From JBBQZU01 sp038207425 (GTDB taxonomy: Bacteria > Bacteroidota > Bacteroidia > Flavobacteriales_D > Cryomorphaceae): a stretch of DNA of 31,669 bases. The position numbers and the translations under genes were made by a program. Shown piece after piece: positions 1 to 7,209 of this stretch. A model generated the notes under the pieces. It was not told the origin of the DNA and did no database searches. It saw only the letters and a list, made by a program, of their open reading frames with translations. Position 1 is the stretch's first letter. Each line of letters starts with the position of its first letter. The stretch covers positions 1 through 31,669 of the forward strand of contig JBBQZU010000032.1 in assembly GCA_038207425.1 (NCBI GenBank), in the 5' to 3' direction.

Positions 1-378
1 GTGAAGCACCATAATGGGGATCACCCCGGTTTTCAACATTGCATCGGCCGCAGGTTTGTAATCATCGGTGATACCAATCGGGCTGGCAACAGTTGTTTTG
101 GAAGTGACCATTGTACCGAATTGCCGAAACCAATCGCCATATTCTTTGAGTGTATCCCCATTGGCAGTGCCGTCGAAAGCGGCAATCTCCATCATTGGGA
201 AGCCTTTGTCGAGTAGAATACCCGAAGTAACTTCCGTAAAATCGAGCGGGGCTATTAGGTAATCCATTTGTTCGCTGAGCGAAAGGTTGGGTGGTGGCTG
301 GGCGATCGTTGGGTTTGAAAAAATCAGAGAAATTAGGGCAATACTCGCCCACAGAAAGGAGCTTTTTAGCTTTTTCAT
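1..378 (-). CDS. Secreted protein with N-terminal signal peptide, 3' end beyond the window
   Basis: The minus-strand frame stays open from an ATG at 378 to the first base of the window, giving 126 codons without a stop, so the C-terminus is missing. The product begins MKKLKSSFLWASIALISLIF and continues to a likely signal-peptidase-I site after about residue 26 (TIA-Q), followed by a proline-rich start of the mature part. The mature sequence holds LDKGFPMMEIAAFDGT, which looks like a conserved segment of a secreted Bacteroidota protein family. I do not recognise a catalytic motif. No Shine-Dalgarno is visible before the ATG, as is usual in this phylum. The other reading frames here are shadows. 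Function unknown; export is well supported by the signal peptide. Confidence 0.7.
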   Translation of the reverse strand, partial: MKKLKSSFLWASIALISLIFSNPTIAQPPPNLSLSEQMDYLIAPLDFTEVTSGILLDKGFPMMEIAAFDGTANGDTLKEYGDWFRQFGTMVTSKTTVASPIGITDDYKPAADAMLKTGVIPIMVLH

Positions 379-490
379 TTTGGTTGGATTTAGATTAATA
401 TATGGGTTGAAATTGAAACTTAAGCTGTCAGGAAAACTAAGAAGATGTTAATCACTTGCGCCTTATCGAGAAATAAAATGGAGTGCTCCA

Positions 491-1069
491 TTACCAAAAG
501 TTTGCTACTTTAAAACGGAAAGCTCCATCGGTAACATGAACTGTAGAATCCAATTCTTCATTGAAAACGGTGAATTCGAAAGTACCTTCGAGCTTTCCAA
601 ATTCCATAGTAACTGAATCACGTGAAGTAAAGGACTTAATATTTAATTCTCCGCCTATAAGATTCTCGTAGATGTACACTCCATCACCTGATATATTGTG
701 CCTTATGGCAGGAGAAGATGAATCTGCAAATTCAGGAGTTAGAAAGTCGAAGGTACCAAGAGCTGGGATCTCAGGATTGTAAAATCGCAAGGCCACAGTC
801 ATGTTTTCCTCGCAATTTCTTCCCGAAATAAGCATGTAGGCTTCACTCAATCCCCCAGCTCCTGCGGGATAGTAGTAAAAGAATTTGCCATTACAATTAA
901 AATTTGATCTTGAAGTAAATTCCACTCCATTAATTTTGCAAGTAAAGTACTCGCTAAAATTATCGGAGTCGTTTGATGGGTTGTCGTCGTCATCTTTTTT
1001 GCATGAGCCAGCGCTCAGGCTTAGAATGAAGAGAATCAGGAAGGTTTTGGTTAAGTGTTTCGTACGAAT
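491..1069 (-). CDS. Putative lipoprotein (DUF6252-like), no canonical start codon
   Basis: The conserved body reads from a stop at 491-493 back through KINGVEF, and the C-terminal part ends in VHVTDGAFRFKV, a pattern I associate with DUF6252-like Bacteroidota lipoproteins. The frame continues upstream of the in-frame GTG at 925 into a charged KKDDDD stretch and a good SPII signal, FLILFILSLSAGSC, with the lipidated Cys at 1001-1003. Exactly 22 codons before that Cys, where a start is expected (before RTKHLTKTF), the codon is ATT (1067-1069) rather than ATG, GTG or TTG. I found no ATG further upstream in this frame. Either ATT is used as a rare start, an ATG mutated, or a real ATG near 1109 is out of frame because of a one-base loss in an A-run. 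About 192 residues from the ATT. Likely outer-membrane-anchored; role unknown. Confidence 0.6.
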   Translation of the reverse strand: MRTKHLTKTFLILFILSLSAGSCKKDDDDNPSNDSDNFSEYFTCKINGVEFTSRSNFNCNGKFFYYYPAGAGGLSEAYMLISGRNCEENMTVALRFYNPEIPALGTFDFLTPEFADSSSPAIRHNISGDGVYIYENLIGGELNIKSFTSRDSVTMEFGKLEGTFEFTVFNEELDSTVHVTDGAFRFKVANFW

Positions 1070-1179
1070 TGATTTCTGTGTTACATAGATTTTTTGTAAT
1101 AGTCCCTCATCAAAGAAATTTGCAATGTACGGGCTATACTTTGTTAAAGGGGGGGGGTAAAAGATGTTAACATAATGAC

Positions 1180-1204
1180 TGACCCGTCCTAAAAAAAGTT
1201 TACA
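1180..1204 (+). repeat. Left terminal inverted repeat of the IS3 element
   Basis: Starts with TGACCCGTCCTAAAAAAAG and ends in TTTACA. It pairs with 2391-2415 with four mismatches, at repeat positions 5, 6, 16 and 18. Confidence 0.8.
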
Positions 1205-1413
1205 GATTTAACTTTTTCTTGTTGATGATCCTGTTCTGGGTTTACACTTCAAATTTAGTCCGAAGATAGCTTTACATTTACCACTATCAACGGAAGCGGA
1301 AATTAGCTCTGCTGAAGAGCAACTAACGAGGAATACGGTGATCAGATAAGGTGAACTCAGGATTTCGGTTCTGAGTTTTCTCGTACCTATTCTTAAGGTA
1401 TGCCTTAAAAAAC

Positions 1414-2376
1414 CTACACCATGGTTGCGCATTGTTGTTGTGTTTTGTAGTAGTTTTTCCATAAGTGTTTTATTTCTAAGTCTGTGCTGTTGTTGTGTGC
1501 CTGTGATGGTGTTGCATTGCCAATGCTGGAATGAGGACGATCCTCATTGTACAACTTGAAAACGGACGTTAGGATTTCTTTTGCTTTAGACAGTGATTTT
1601 ATCTCATAATCAAACAAGTACTCACCTTTGATTATGCCATTAACCCGTTCGGCAATAGCGTTTTCCAAAGAATCTCCTTTCTCGGTCATAGATATTTTTT
1701 TTTCAGCTTTCCTCAAGGTCCTGACATACGCTGGGCTGCAGTATTGCGAACCTCTGTCTGAGTGATGTATAATTCCTGTCACACCGTGCTTCAACGTTTT
1801 AATCGCCATTTTCAAGGCCGTAACGCTTTCTAAAGCTTCCATGTTATCTGCAACATGATAACCAACTATTTTTCTGGAATAAGCATCTGTAATAAAACTG
1901 ATGTAATAGTGTCCTGCTTTTGTGTTCCAATAAGTTATGTCGCTTACCCATATGTGATTTGGACCTAGCGGTTCAATAGCTTTGATCAAATTAGGATACT
2001 TCTTCATCCAATGCTTTGAATTGGTGGTTACATGATAGCGCTTTCGCTGCTTTATTAATAAATTGTGATCTCTTAGAAGATCGAAAAATGCATCTCTACC
2101 CATTTTGATTTGATGATCCTTCATTAAAAGCTCAAGTTTAAAGAAGAGCTTTCTTCCTCCTAAACGCTTGTGGTCTTCACGAATATTCATGATCTCAGCA
2201 ATCAAAATCTCTTGCTCAATTAATTCGTGTAGCACACGATGCTTGCTTTGATGATATGCCTGCCTGGTGACACCAAGCCATGAGCATAAGTCGGCCCAAC
2301 TTATACCCGTGAAGTTCTCCTTCATTACTTCGATGGCTTGGTATTGTGCTAAACTGGGTTTACATGCTTTATTCAT
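1414..2376 (-). CDS. IS3-family transposase (OrfB-type, DDE/rve integrase core)
   Basis: A 320-residue transposase that cuts and joins the ends of the surrounding element. An N-terminal HTH-like segment (residues about 10-45, ISWADLCSWLGVTRQAYHQ) is followed by an HTH_21-type region with the HKRLGGRKL motif, then the rve/DDE core. The first Asp lies in WVSDITYW, the second in HHSDRGSQYCS and the Glu in SLENAIAERVNGIIKGEY; the spacing and the C-terminal YNEDRPHSSIGNATPSQA signature are those of IS3 OrfB. The start at 2376 is the first ATG inside the right inverted repeat. No separate orfA is present, so it is probably made as a single protein. The frame looks intact, so the protein could be active. 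Confidence 0.92.
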   Translation of the reverse strand: MNKACKPSLAQYQAIEVMKENFTGISWADLCSWLGVTRQAYHQSKHRVLHELIEQEILIAEIMNIREDHKRLGGRKLFFKLELLMKDHQIKMGRDAFFDLLRDHNLLIKQRKRYHVTTNSKHWMKKYPNLIKAIEPLGPNHIWVSDITYWNTKAGHYYISFITDAYSRKIVGYHVADNMEALESVTALKMAIKTLKHGVTGIIHHSDRGSQYCSPAYVRTLRKAEKKISMTEKGDSLENAIAERVNGIIKGEYLFDYEIKSLSKAKEILTSVFKLYNEDRPHSSIGNATPSQAHNNSTDLEIKHLWKNYYKTQQQCATMV

Positions 2377-2390
2377 TTTACACTTTTTGG

Positions 2391-2415
2391 TGTAAACCTA
2401 TTTTAGGACAAGTCA
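2391..2415 (-). repeat. Right terminal inverted repeat of the IS3 element
   Basis: Read on the minus strand it starts TGACTTGTCCTAAAATAGG and ends TTTACA, matching 1180-1204 at 21 of 25 positions. It forms the junction with the RAYT remnant. Confidence 0.8.
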
Positions 2416-2783
2416 CTTCGGGATCCGAAAATCCGGAAGATGTTTTGGGCGACCTGAAGCGTTTCACCAGTCGTAAGAATATTGCCGCTATCAAGGAGAA
2501 TCCCGGTGAAAGCAGAAAGGAATGGATGTTGAAAAAGTTCAAATCGGCTGGGGCTGTCACTTCAAATACGACCAGCCATCAATTTTGGCGTCACGGTAAT
2601 AAGCCCATTGAACTGTGGAGCAACAAGTTGATTGATGAAAAGATAAATTATATACATCAGAACCCAGTTAAAGAAGGATTGGTGCGAAAACCTGAAGACT
2701 ATCTGTATAGCAGCGCCTGGGATTATTCCGGTGAGAAGGGAATTTTAGATGATGTAATTGTTGTGAGAAAATGGAGTTGTTAA
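2416..2783 (+). pseudogene. C-terminal half of a REP-associated tyrosine transposase (RAYT, Y1_Tnp)
   Basis: The frame running out of the IS3 right end to a stop at 2781-2783 encodes the C-terminal part of a RAYT protein (TnpA_REP / Y1 transposase family). Recognisable pieces are DLKRFTSRK, ESRKEWMLKKFKSAG, HQFWRHGNKPIELWSNK, INYIHQNPVKEGLV and PEDYLYSSAWDY. The N-terminal half with the HUH metal-binding histidines is missing, and it is not on the other side of the IS (1-1179), so this is not a simple insertion. RAYTs mobilise or maintain short palindromic REP sequences, and REP-like palindromes do occur elsewhere in this window. An ATG at 2346 lies inside the IS and opens this frame, but a hybrid product would lack the HUH site. 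Confidence 0.85.
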
Positions 2784-2859
2784 ATTGATACCAGGCGACG
2801 GAAGCCACGCGGTAGCGGTGTTTTCACCATGTGCATCCCCAGAATCCATTCACGCCTTC

Positions 2860-3474
2860 CTAACGCTCTATTTCCAATATTTCCTGAACTGCGGGCAGCA
2901 GGGTAAAACTCATGCGGTGGTGATTGCCCGAGCCGTACCTGGCAATTGCCTGCCGATGAGCGCGGGTTGGGTAGCCCTTGTTTTGGTTCCAGCAGTATTG
3001 CGGTGATTCGCAGTGCAACAGCTCCATCATTTCATCGCGGTGGGTTTTGGCAAGTACCGATGCTGCGGCTATATGTCTGTATTTCCCATCGCCTTTTACG
3101 ATGCAGTGGTGCGGTATGTCCCGGTAGGGTACAAATCGGTTTCCGTCAACTAATATGCTTTGGGGCTGCGCACTGAGTTGGTCAAGGGCCTTGTGCATTG
3201 CGAGAAAAGAAGCGCGAAGTATATTTATCCGATCTATATCTGCCGGCGATACGATACCCACGGCCCAGTGCAGCGCTTCGTTTTCAATTACCGCACGCAG
3301 TAAATCGCGCTGCCGGTGAGTGAGTTGTTTCGAGTCGTTCAGCAGGGGGTGGTTCCAGCCTTCCGGCAAAATAACTGCTGCCGCCACCACAGGCCCTGCA
3401 AGGCAGCCACGGCCCGCTTCATCACAGCCGGCTTCAGTAACACCGTCCGTGTGGTATGGTAGTAAAAATGCCAT
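2860..3474 (-). CDS. rnhB: Ribonuclease HII
   Basis: A 204-residue protein that cleaves the RNA strand of RNA/DNA hybrids and single ribonucleotides embedded in DNA. Near the N-terminus it has EAGCDEAGRGCLAGP with the metal-binding pair D18/E19, then VDGNRF (D110) and KGDGKYRHIAAASVLAK (D129), matching the four acidic active-site residues of the family. The GYPTRAHRQAI segment is also typical. I place the start at the ATG at 3474, since the family's conserved core begins about 12 residues later; the longer frame up to 3879 is only the antisense of the divergent glycosyltransferase. Length is normal for RnhB. The start lies 144 bp from that of the glycosyltransferase at 3619, leaving a short shared promoter region. 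Confidence 0.95.
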   Translation of the reverse strand: MAFLLPYHTDGVTEAGCDEAGRGCLAGPVVAAAVILPEGWNHPLLNDSKQLTHRQRDLLRAVIENEALHWAVGIVSPADIDRINILRASFLAMHKALDQLSAQPQSILVDGNRFVPYRDIPHHCIVKGDGKYRHIAAASVLAKTHRDEMMELLHCESPQYCWNQNKGYPTRAHRQAIARYGSGNHHRMSFTLLPAVQEILEIER

Positions 3475-3578
3475 GCTACAAAGGTAGCGTGTTGGCGGTT
3501 TTGCTGCACCTTTTGGCAAACTCCTTTTCCAACAAAGAAATAACAACACCGGCTCAATCCGGCATTTGCCGAAAGGCC

Positions 3579-3608
3579 TTGCATGGCAGTAGATGCGCTG
3601 TATCTTTG
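3579..3608 (+). promoter_or_regulatory. Bacteroidota-type promoter for the glycosyltransferase gene
   Basis: TTG at 3579-3581 and TATCTTTG at 3601-3608 are separated by 19 nt and fit the Bacteroidota sigma consensus TTG-N19-TAnnTTTG. The ATG follows 10 nt after the -7 box, so the transcript would have almost no 5' leader. Confidence 0.55.
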
Positions 3609-3618
3609 GGCACCGCGA

Positions 3619-4713
3619 ATGAAGAAACTCCTTATTGTAGCTCCGTACCCTTTCGGGAAAGCTCCCTCGCAGCGTTTTCGCTTTGAGCAGTACCTCAGCA
3701 CCCTCACTGCCCAGGGAGTAGCGTGGAAAATGGCATCGTTCTGGTCGGCACGGCACTGGCCTGCCATTTACCGCAAGGGTGCGCTTGGGCTTAAGATTTG
3801 TGCAACCGTGGAAGGTTTTGTACGGAGATTTGCGCTGCTGTTTTCGCTGCGTCGCTACCATACTACTGTGCTTATACACCGTGAAGCCACTCCGGTGGGC
3901 CCGCCCTGGTGGGAGTATATCGCTGCGAAGTGGTTTGGCAAAAGACTGGTTTTTGATTTTGACGATGCAGTATGGCTTCCGAATAATTCAGAAGCCAATG
4001 CACTGTTGGTAGGCAAACTGAAAGCCCATGGCAAAACGGCGCGCATCATAGCGCTTAGCGACAGGGTGATGGCCGGCAATGCCTTTCTCGCAAATTACGC
4101 ATCGCAATGGTGCACTAACGTTATGGTTGTGCCTACCACCATCGATACTTCACACCATCACAACCGCGTAAAAATACATGGTTCGGAGGCGATACCGGTA
4201 GTGGGCTGGACAGGCTCACACAGCACAACCAGGCAGCTTATTCCGCTCTTTCCATTGCTTACAAAACTCCATGAAAAGCAAGCTTTCAGCCTTTTGGTCA
4301 TTTCTGATGAAGCACCTCATGGATTGCCTCCTTTTGCCACCTTCGTGCCCTGGAATAAGGATACCGAAATTGAGGACCTGCTGCGCATGGATGTAGGCAT
4401 AATGCCCCTATACGATACCGATTGGGAACGCGGGAAGTGCGGGTTTAAGGCATTGCAGTATATGGCGCTCGGCATACCGGCTGTGGTATCGGCAGTGGGG
4501 GTAAATACCGAAATTGTAGCCCATCGTGTAGCCGGCTTTGTATGTGAGGCTATGCCGGTGCCTGCTGCTGAAACGTGGACAACCGTTCTGCCGGAACTCC
4601 TGAACAATGCTGCGCTCAGAACATCAATGGGTGCCGAAGCCCGAAAACGCATTGAAGCTGCATATAGTGTTGATGCCTGGAGCAACCGTTTTGTTGAAAT
4701 TGTGAGAGGTTAG
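3619..4713 (+). CDS. Glycosyltransferase, GT4-like (GT-B fold)
   Basis: A 364-residue cytoplasmic enzyme probably transferring a sugar from an activated nucleotide donor to a cell-surface polysaccharide or lipid acceptor. The N-terminus MKKLLIVAPYPFGKAPSQRF is a typical GT-B start. FDFDDAVW near residue 111 is a signature seen in Bacteroidota family-4-like glycosyltransferases. The C-terminal domain carries PVVGWTGSHST, then VGIMPLYDTDWERGKCGFKALQYMALGIPAVVS, the donor-binding region where GT4 enzymes place their conserved acidic residue. I chose the ATG at 3619 over the upstream in-frame ATG at 3583 because it sits at the usual distance behind a strong TAnnTTTG promoter and begins the fold. 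No polysaccharide cluster surrounds it, so the acceptor is unknown. Confidence 0.88.
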   Translation: MKKLLIVAPYPFGKAPSQRFRFEQYLSTLTAQGVAWKMASFWSARHWPAIYRKGALGLKICATVEGFVRRFALLFSLRRYHTTVLIHREATPVGPPWWEYIAAKWFGKRLVFDFDDAVWLPNNSEANALLVGKLKAHGKTARIIALSDRVMAGNAFLANYASQWCTNVMVVPTTIDTSHHHNRVKIHGSEAIPVVGWTGSHSTTRQLIPLFPLLTKLHEKQAFSLLVISDEAPHGLPPFATFVPWNKDTEIEDLLRMDVGIMPLYDTDWERGKCGFKALQYMALGIPAVVSAVGVNTEIVAHRVAGFVCEAMPVPAAETWTTVLPELLNNAALRTSMGAEARKRIEAAYSVDAWSNRFVEIVRG

Positions 4714-4749
4714 GTGGATAGTGACCTCACTCAGCCTAGGCACTTTCGG

Positions 4750-4793
4750 GGTTGCCGCGTTGGGGGCCTTGCTCAAAAGCTTTCAAGGCAACC
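4750..4793. terminator. Possible bidirectional terminator between convergent genes
   Basis: GGTTGCC (4750-4756) can pair with GGCAACC (4787-4793), and an inner CCTTG can pair with CAAGG. The structure lies between the convergent ends of the glycosyltransferase (4713) and the metzincin lipoprotein (4848). No strong T-run follows on either strand, so the call is weak. Confidence 0.3.
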
Positions 4794-4847
4794 GACACAC
4801 GCACAATAGGCATCCTAGTAAATCTTCAGCAGCGAGATGTGTGCATG

Positions 4848-5774
4848 TCAATAGCTAGCCACCTTGACTTTTCCATTCGTTAACATTTTCAGGTATCTAT
4901 CATCAAGCCGGCTATCCCAGCCTATCAAGTATTTTGAAAGCGGACTAATCATCAGTGAATCCATGTGTCGATATGGAAAAGCCATAATTTCGTTTGGAAA
5001 TTCTTTCATAGCAAATGACTTTCGTCGAATAGTTGCTTTCAAATTATCATAAGGCGATATGTACAAATCTAGTGCGCCAAACAAATGTAGAAATTCATGG
5101 ACTATGGTGCCAGGATTTTTAAAGCTCACCACGGCATATTCCGGATTTAATTGATCGGCAGTGTGCATTGCGACTGATATTTCGTCGGTGTAGTAATTAT
5201 TAATGAAGTATACCAAGGCAACATTATCTGCCCTATGCTTATCGCGAATGCGCGCAATAAGGCGCTCACGGTCTTTGGGGCGGATTTTTGTACCTGTGAT
5301 GGTAGCAGTATCAGGCCCATAAATTGCCAATGCGCGAAAGCCAATCTGATCAGCCCAGCGGTCTACATTCTTCGAACCACTGTAGCCTAACAAAGTGCCC
5401 GAAAGAGTTTTTCTCGTAAGGTTCATTTCAATTGGTACTACATTTTTTTCATTCTGGTAATAGTCCAATGTAATATTCAATGGTACATTTGAATTATCTG
5501 CTTGGTTGAGCACCCAATTAATCGCCTTTCTGGTGGAGTCGAGCGTCGATAGAATATCGTGTGTAGTCCAAGGGTTGGTATATTTAGAATCGACAAATAT
5601 GGCATACAATACTATATCGCCGCGAAGCCGCTTACATACATTGTTGTTTACTGTTGCTATGTGGTATTCCACCGGTGAATGATCCTTCGCGATCCGGAAT
5701 TTTCGGTGGTCTTTTGAGCCGCTGCAGCTTAGCAGGCTTAAGGAAATTATTGTGAAGATAAATTTATGCCGCAT
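4848..5774 (-). CDS. Lipoprotein with metzincin-like zinc protease site
   Basis: A 308-residue putative cell-surface or periplasmic metalloprotease. The N-terminus MRHKFIFTIISLSLLSC ends in an SPII lipobox (LLSC, Cys17). Residues 226-236 read HEFLHLFGALD, fitting HExxHxxGxxD, with two His and an Asp as zinc ligands and Glu227 as catalytic base. NEIMAFPY (Met264) 28 residues later can serve as the metzincin Met-turn. Metzincins with Asp as third ligand are known; the preceding about 200 residues resemble no domain I can name. The start at 5774 is chosen because it gives the lipoprotein signal; the ATG at 5807 would add 11 residues in front. The gene stands alone. The substrate is unknown and protease activity is inferred from the motif only. 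Confidence 0.75.
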   Translation of the reverse strand: MRHKFIFTIISLSLLSCSGSKDHRKFRIAKDHSPVEYHIATVNNNVCKRLRGDIVLYAIFVDSKYTNPWTTHDILSTLDSTRKAINWVLNQADNSNVPLNITLDYYQNEKNVVPIEMNLTRKTLSGTLLGYSGSKNVDRWADQIGFRALAIYGPDTATITGTKIRPKDRERLIARIRDKHRADNVALVYFINNYYTDEISVAMHTADQLNPEYAVVSFKNPGTIVHEFLHLFGALDLYISPYDNLKATIRRKSFAMKEFPNEIMAFPYRHMDSLMISPLSKYLIGWDSRLDDRYLKMLTNGKVKVASY

Positions 5775-5928
5775 ATATCCTGATTCTATTCTTTCAGTAG
5801 CTAGCACATATCGTAACTTTTTTTAACTCCGTAGCTCTATTGTTGGTTGTTGCCATAATAAGCAGGCCACTATTCAAAAACCCACGTCACCTTAATACAT
5901 AATACATCCTTCTTAATTCAATCCTCCA

Positions 5929-7209
5929 TCAAATCTCCAAAATCAAGAACACCACCCTCCTATTCAATGCTCGGCCGGCGTCCGTATCGTTTGTTGCCAC
6001 GGGGTTTGCCGGGCCATAGCCGCGGTATGTGAGTCTTGATGCTTCAGTGCCTTCGGTGGTGAGCCATCGCACCACGGAGCGCGCCCTGCGGTTGCTCAGG
6101 TCTTTGTTGTAGGCTTCGCTGCCGCGGTTATCGGTATAGCCCTGAATTTCGATCCGCATACCCTGGTACTTTTGCAGCAGCGATTTCAACGCGTTGAGCT
6201 GCAATACCGACTCATCTAGCAGTTCGTCTTTATCGGTTTCAAAAAACACATTTTGCAGGTTGATGCTGCGCCCCACTTCAATCACCTCATCTATGGTTTC
6301 GCTGCTGCATTTGGCGTCAACGCCCTCGCGAATTTCGGTAAGGCAGAAATCATCAAAATAATACCTCACCGAAAAATGCGGACTAAGGTCAAGTATGCTG
6401 GTAATGTCTGTTGCTGAATCTTTGGGTTTTGGGGGTCGCCGCAGGGTATCTATAGGTTCCGGAGCGGTGTTTTGCCTGCCGGTTGCACCCTTCTTCCTAT
6501 TGTCTTTTTCGAGTTGTTTGAGGTATTTTTTCTGCTCATCGGGCGGCAAATACAGCCAGCTTTTATCTTCGGTACTTTGCGCTTTGCTGGCCTGGTTGCG
6601 GAATTCTATATTTTCCATAAATGCATCCTGCTTGCGGCTTATATACTCGGTGCGCTGCGTTTCGGGAAAGTAACCGATGGTGATATACTGCTCACCGCCT
6701 TTGGCTACAAAGGTATCGGCTACGTGAAACCACTCAAACCTATTGCCCTTGGGCAGCCTGAAGGTGGCCTGTGGCTGCAGGCTAAAATCGCCCGGAAGGT
6801 GGGTATCAAGCCTTTTATAACCGAAATATACCCCTATCATTGAATGCTTTTGGGCGTTGTGACTTTTGATGCGCATGAGCCGCGCATGGGTTTCAATGCG
6901 GTAGGTGCTGCCTGCTTTCAGAGGTTTGAGCAATTTTATATGCAGGTACTCATTTGGCTCATCGGGGTACATGCACAATCCGTTGAGGTAAATGCCGGTG
7001 CGGGCGGGGGCATGGGCGTTGCTGTCGGCGCGCTCATAGTGATAGTAGGCGCCCTGTGGCTGCACCCACTGGAACTCACTTTGCGTGAAAATATCTTCAA
7101 ATCCGGGATTGGGAATCAGGTTTTGGGCTGCTGTAAACAGGGATGTAAAGACGCACTGCATCAATATTGCGATGCGCTGTATGCTGCCACTGCTGAATTG
7201 GACTTTCAT
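5929..7209 (-). CDS. OmpA-family outer-membrane protein with N-terminal beta-sandwich-like domain
   Basis: A 426-residue exported protein. After a signal peptide (cut near residue 29, TAAQ) comes a domain starting NLIPNPGFED with the motifs VAKGGEQYITIGYF and VRYYFDDFCL, which resembles a carbohydrate-binding-like beta-sandwich. A charged linker (about residues 215-265, KKYLKQLEKDNRKKG) precedes the C-terminal OmpA domain (about 320-426), with FFETDKDEL, IQGYTDNRGSEAYNKDLS and NRRARSVVRWL. The Asp and Arg needed to bind diaminopimelate of peptidoglycan are present. The start ATG overlaps the stop of the upstream gene by four bases, indicating translational coupling. Paralogous to the protein at 7934-9112. 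Likely links the outer membrane or a surface complex to the cell wall. Confidence 0.88.
   Translation of the reverse strand: MKVQFSSGSIQRIAILMQCVFTSLFTAAQNLIPNPGFEDIFTQSEFQWVQPQGAYYHYERADSNAHAPARTGIYLNGLCMYPDEPNEYLHIKLLKPLKAGSTYRIETHARLMRIKSHNAQKHSMIGVYFGYKRLDTHLPGDFSLQPQATFRLPKGNRFEWFHVADTFVAKGGEQYITIGYFPETQRTEYISRKQDAFMENIEFRNQASKAQSTEDKSWLYLPPDEQKKYLKQLEKDNRKKGATGRQNTAPEPIDTLRRPPKPKDSATDITSILDLSPHFSVRYYFDDFCLTEIREGVDAKCSSETIDEVIEVGRSINLQNVFFETDKDELLDESVLQLNALKSLLQKYQGMRIEIQGYTDNRGSEAYNKDLSNRRARSVVRWLTTEGTEASRLTYRGYGPANPVATNDTDAGRALNRRVVFLILEI

Larger units (their letters stand above)
1180..2415 (-). mobile_element. IS3-family insertion sequence
   Basis: A 1236-bp element bounded by imperfect 25-bp inverted repeats at 1180-1204 and 2391-2415 (21 of 25 positions match by eye). 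Both ends read TGAC, then GTCCTAAAA, then GTTTACA. It contains one transposase frame (1414-2376) and about 200 bp of non-coding sequence at its left end. The start of the transposase lies only 39 bp inside the right repeat, so there is no room for a separate orfA as found in classical IS3 members. The three bases outside the two ends (GAC and CTT) do not form a target-site duplication. Directly outside the right end is a decapitated RAYT gene. Confidence 0.85.

Noticed and set aside
478..491. ATGGAG-TG-CTCCAT as a terminator of the lipoprotein gene
   Set aside because: Only a 6-bp stem with a two-base centre that cannot form a stable hairpin, and no T-run follows.
1208..1462. 84-codon minus-strand frame at the left end of the IS3 element
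   Set aside because: Overlaps the transposase end in another frame, has no recognisable domain, and lies in what looks like the non-coding tail of the element.
2346..2415. Start of the RAYT frame at an ATG inside the IS3
   Set aside because: These codons are the antisense of the transposase start and the inverted repeat; any hybrid protein would be an accident and lacks the HUH site.
3475..3879. N-terminal extension of the RNase HII frame
   Set aside because: It lies antisense to the glycosyltransferase and has no family similarity; the conserved RnhB core fits the start at 3474.
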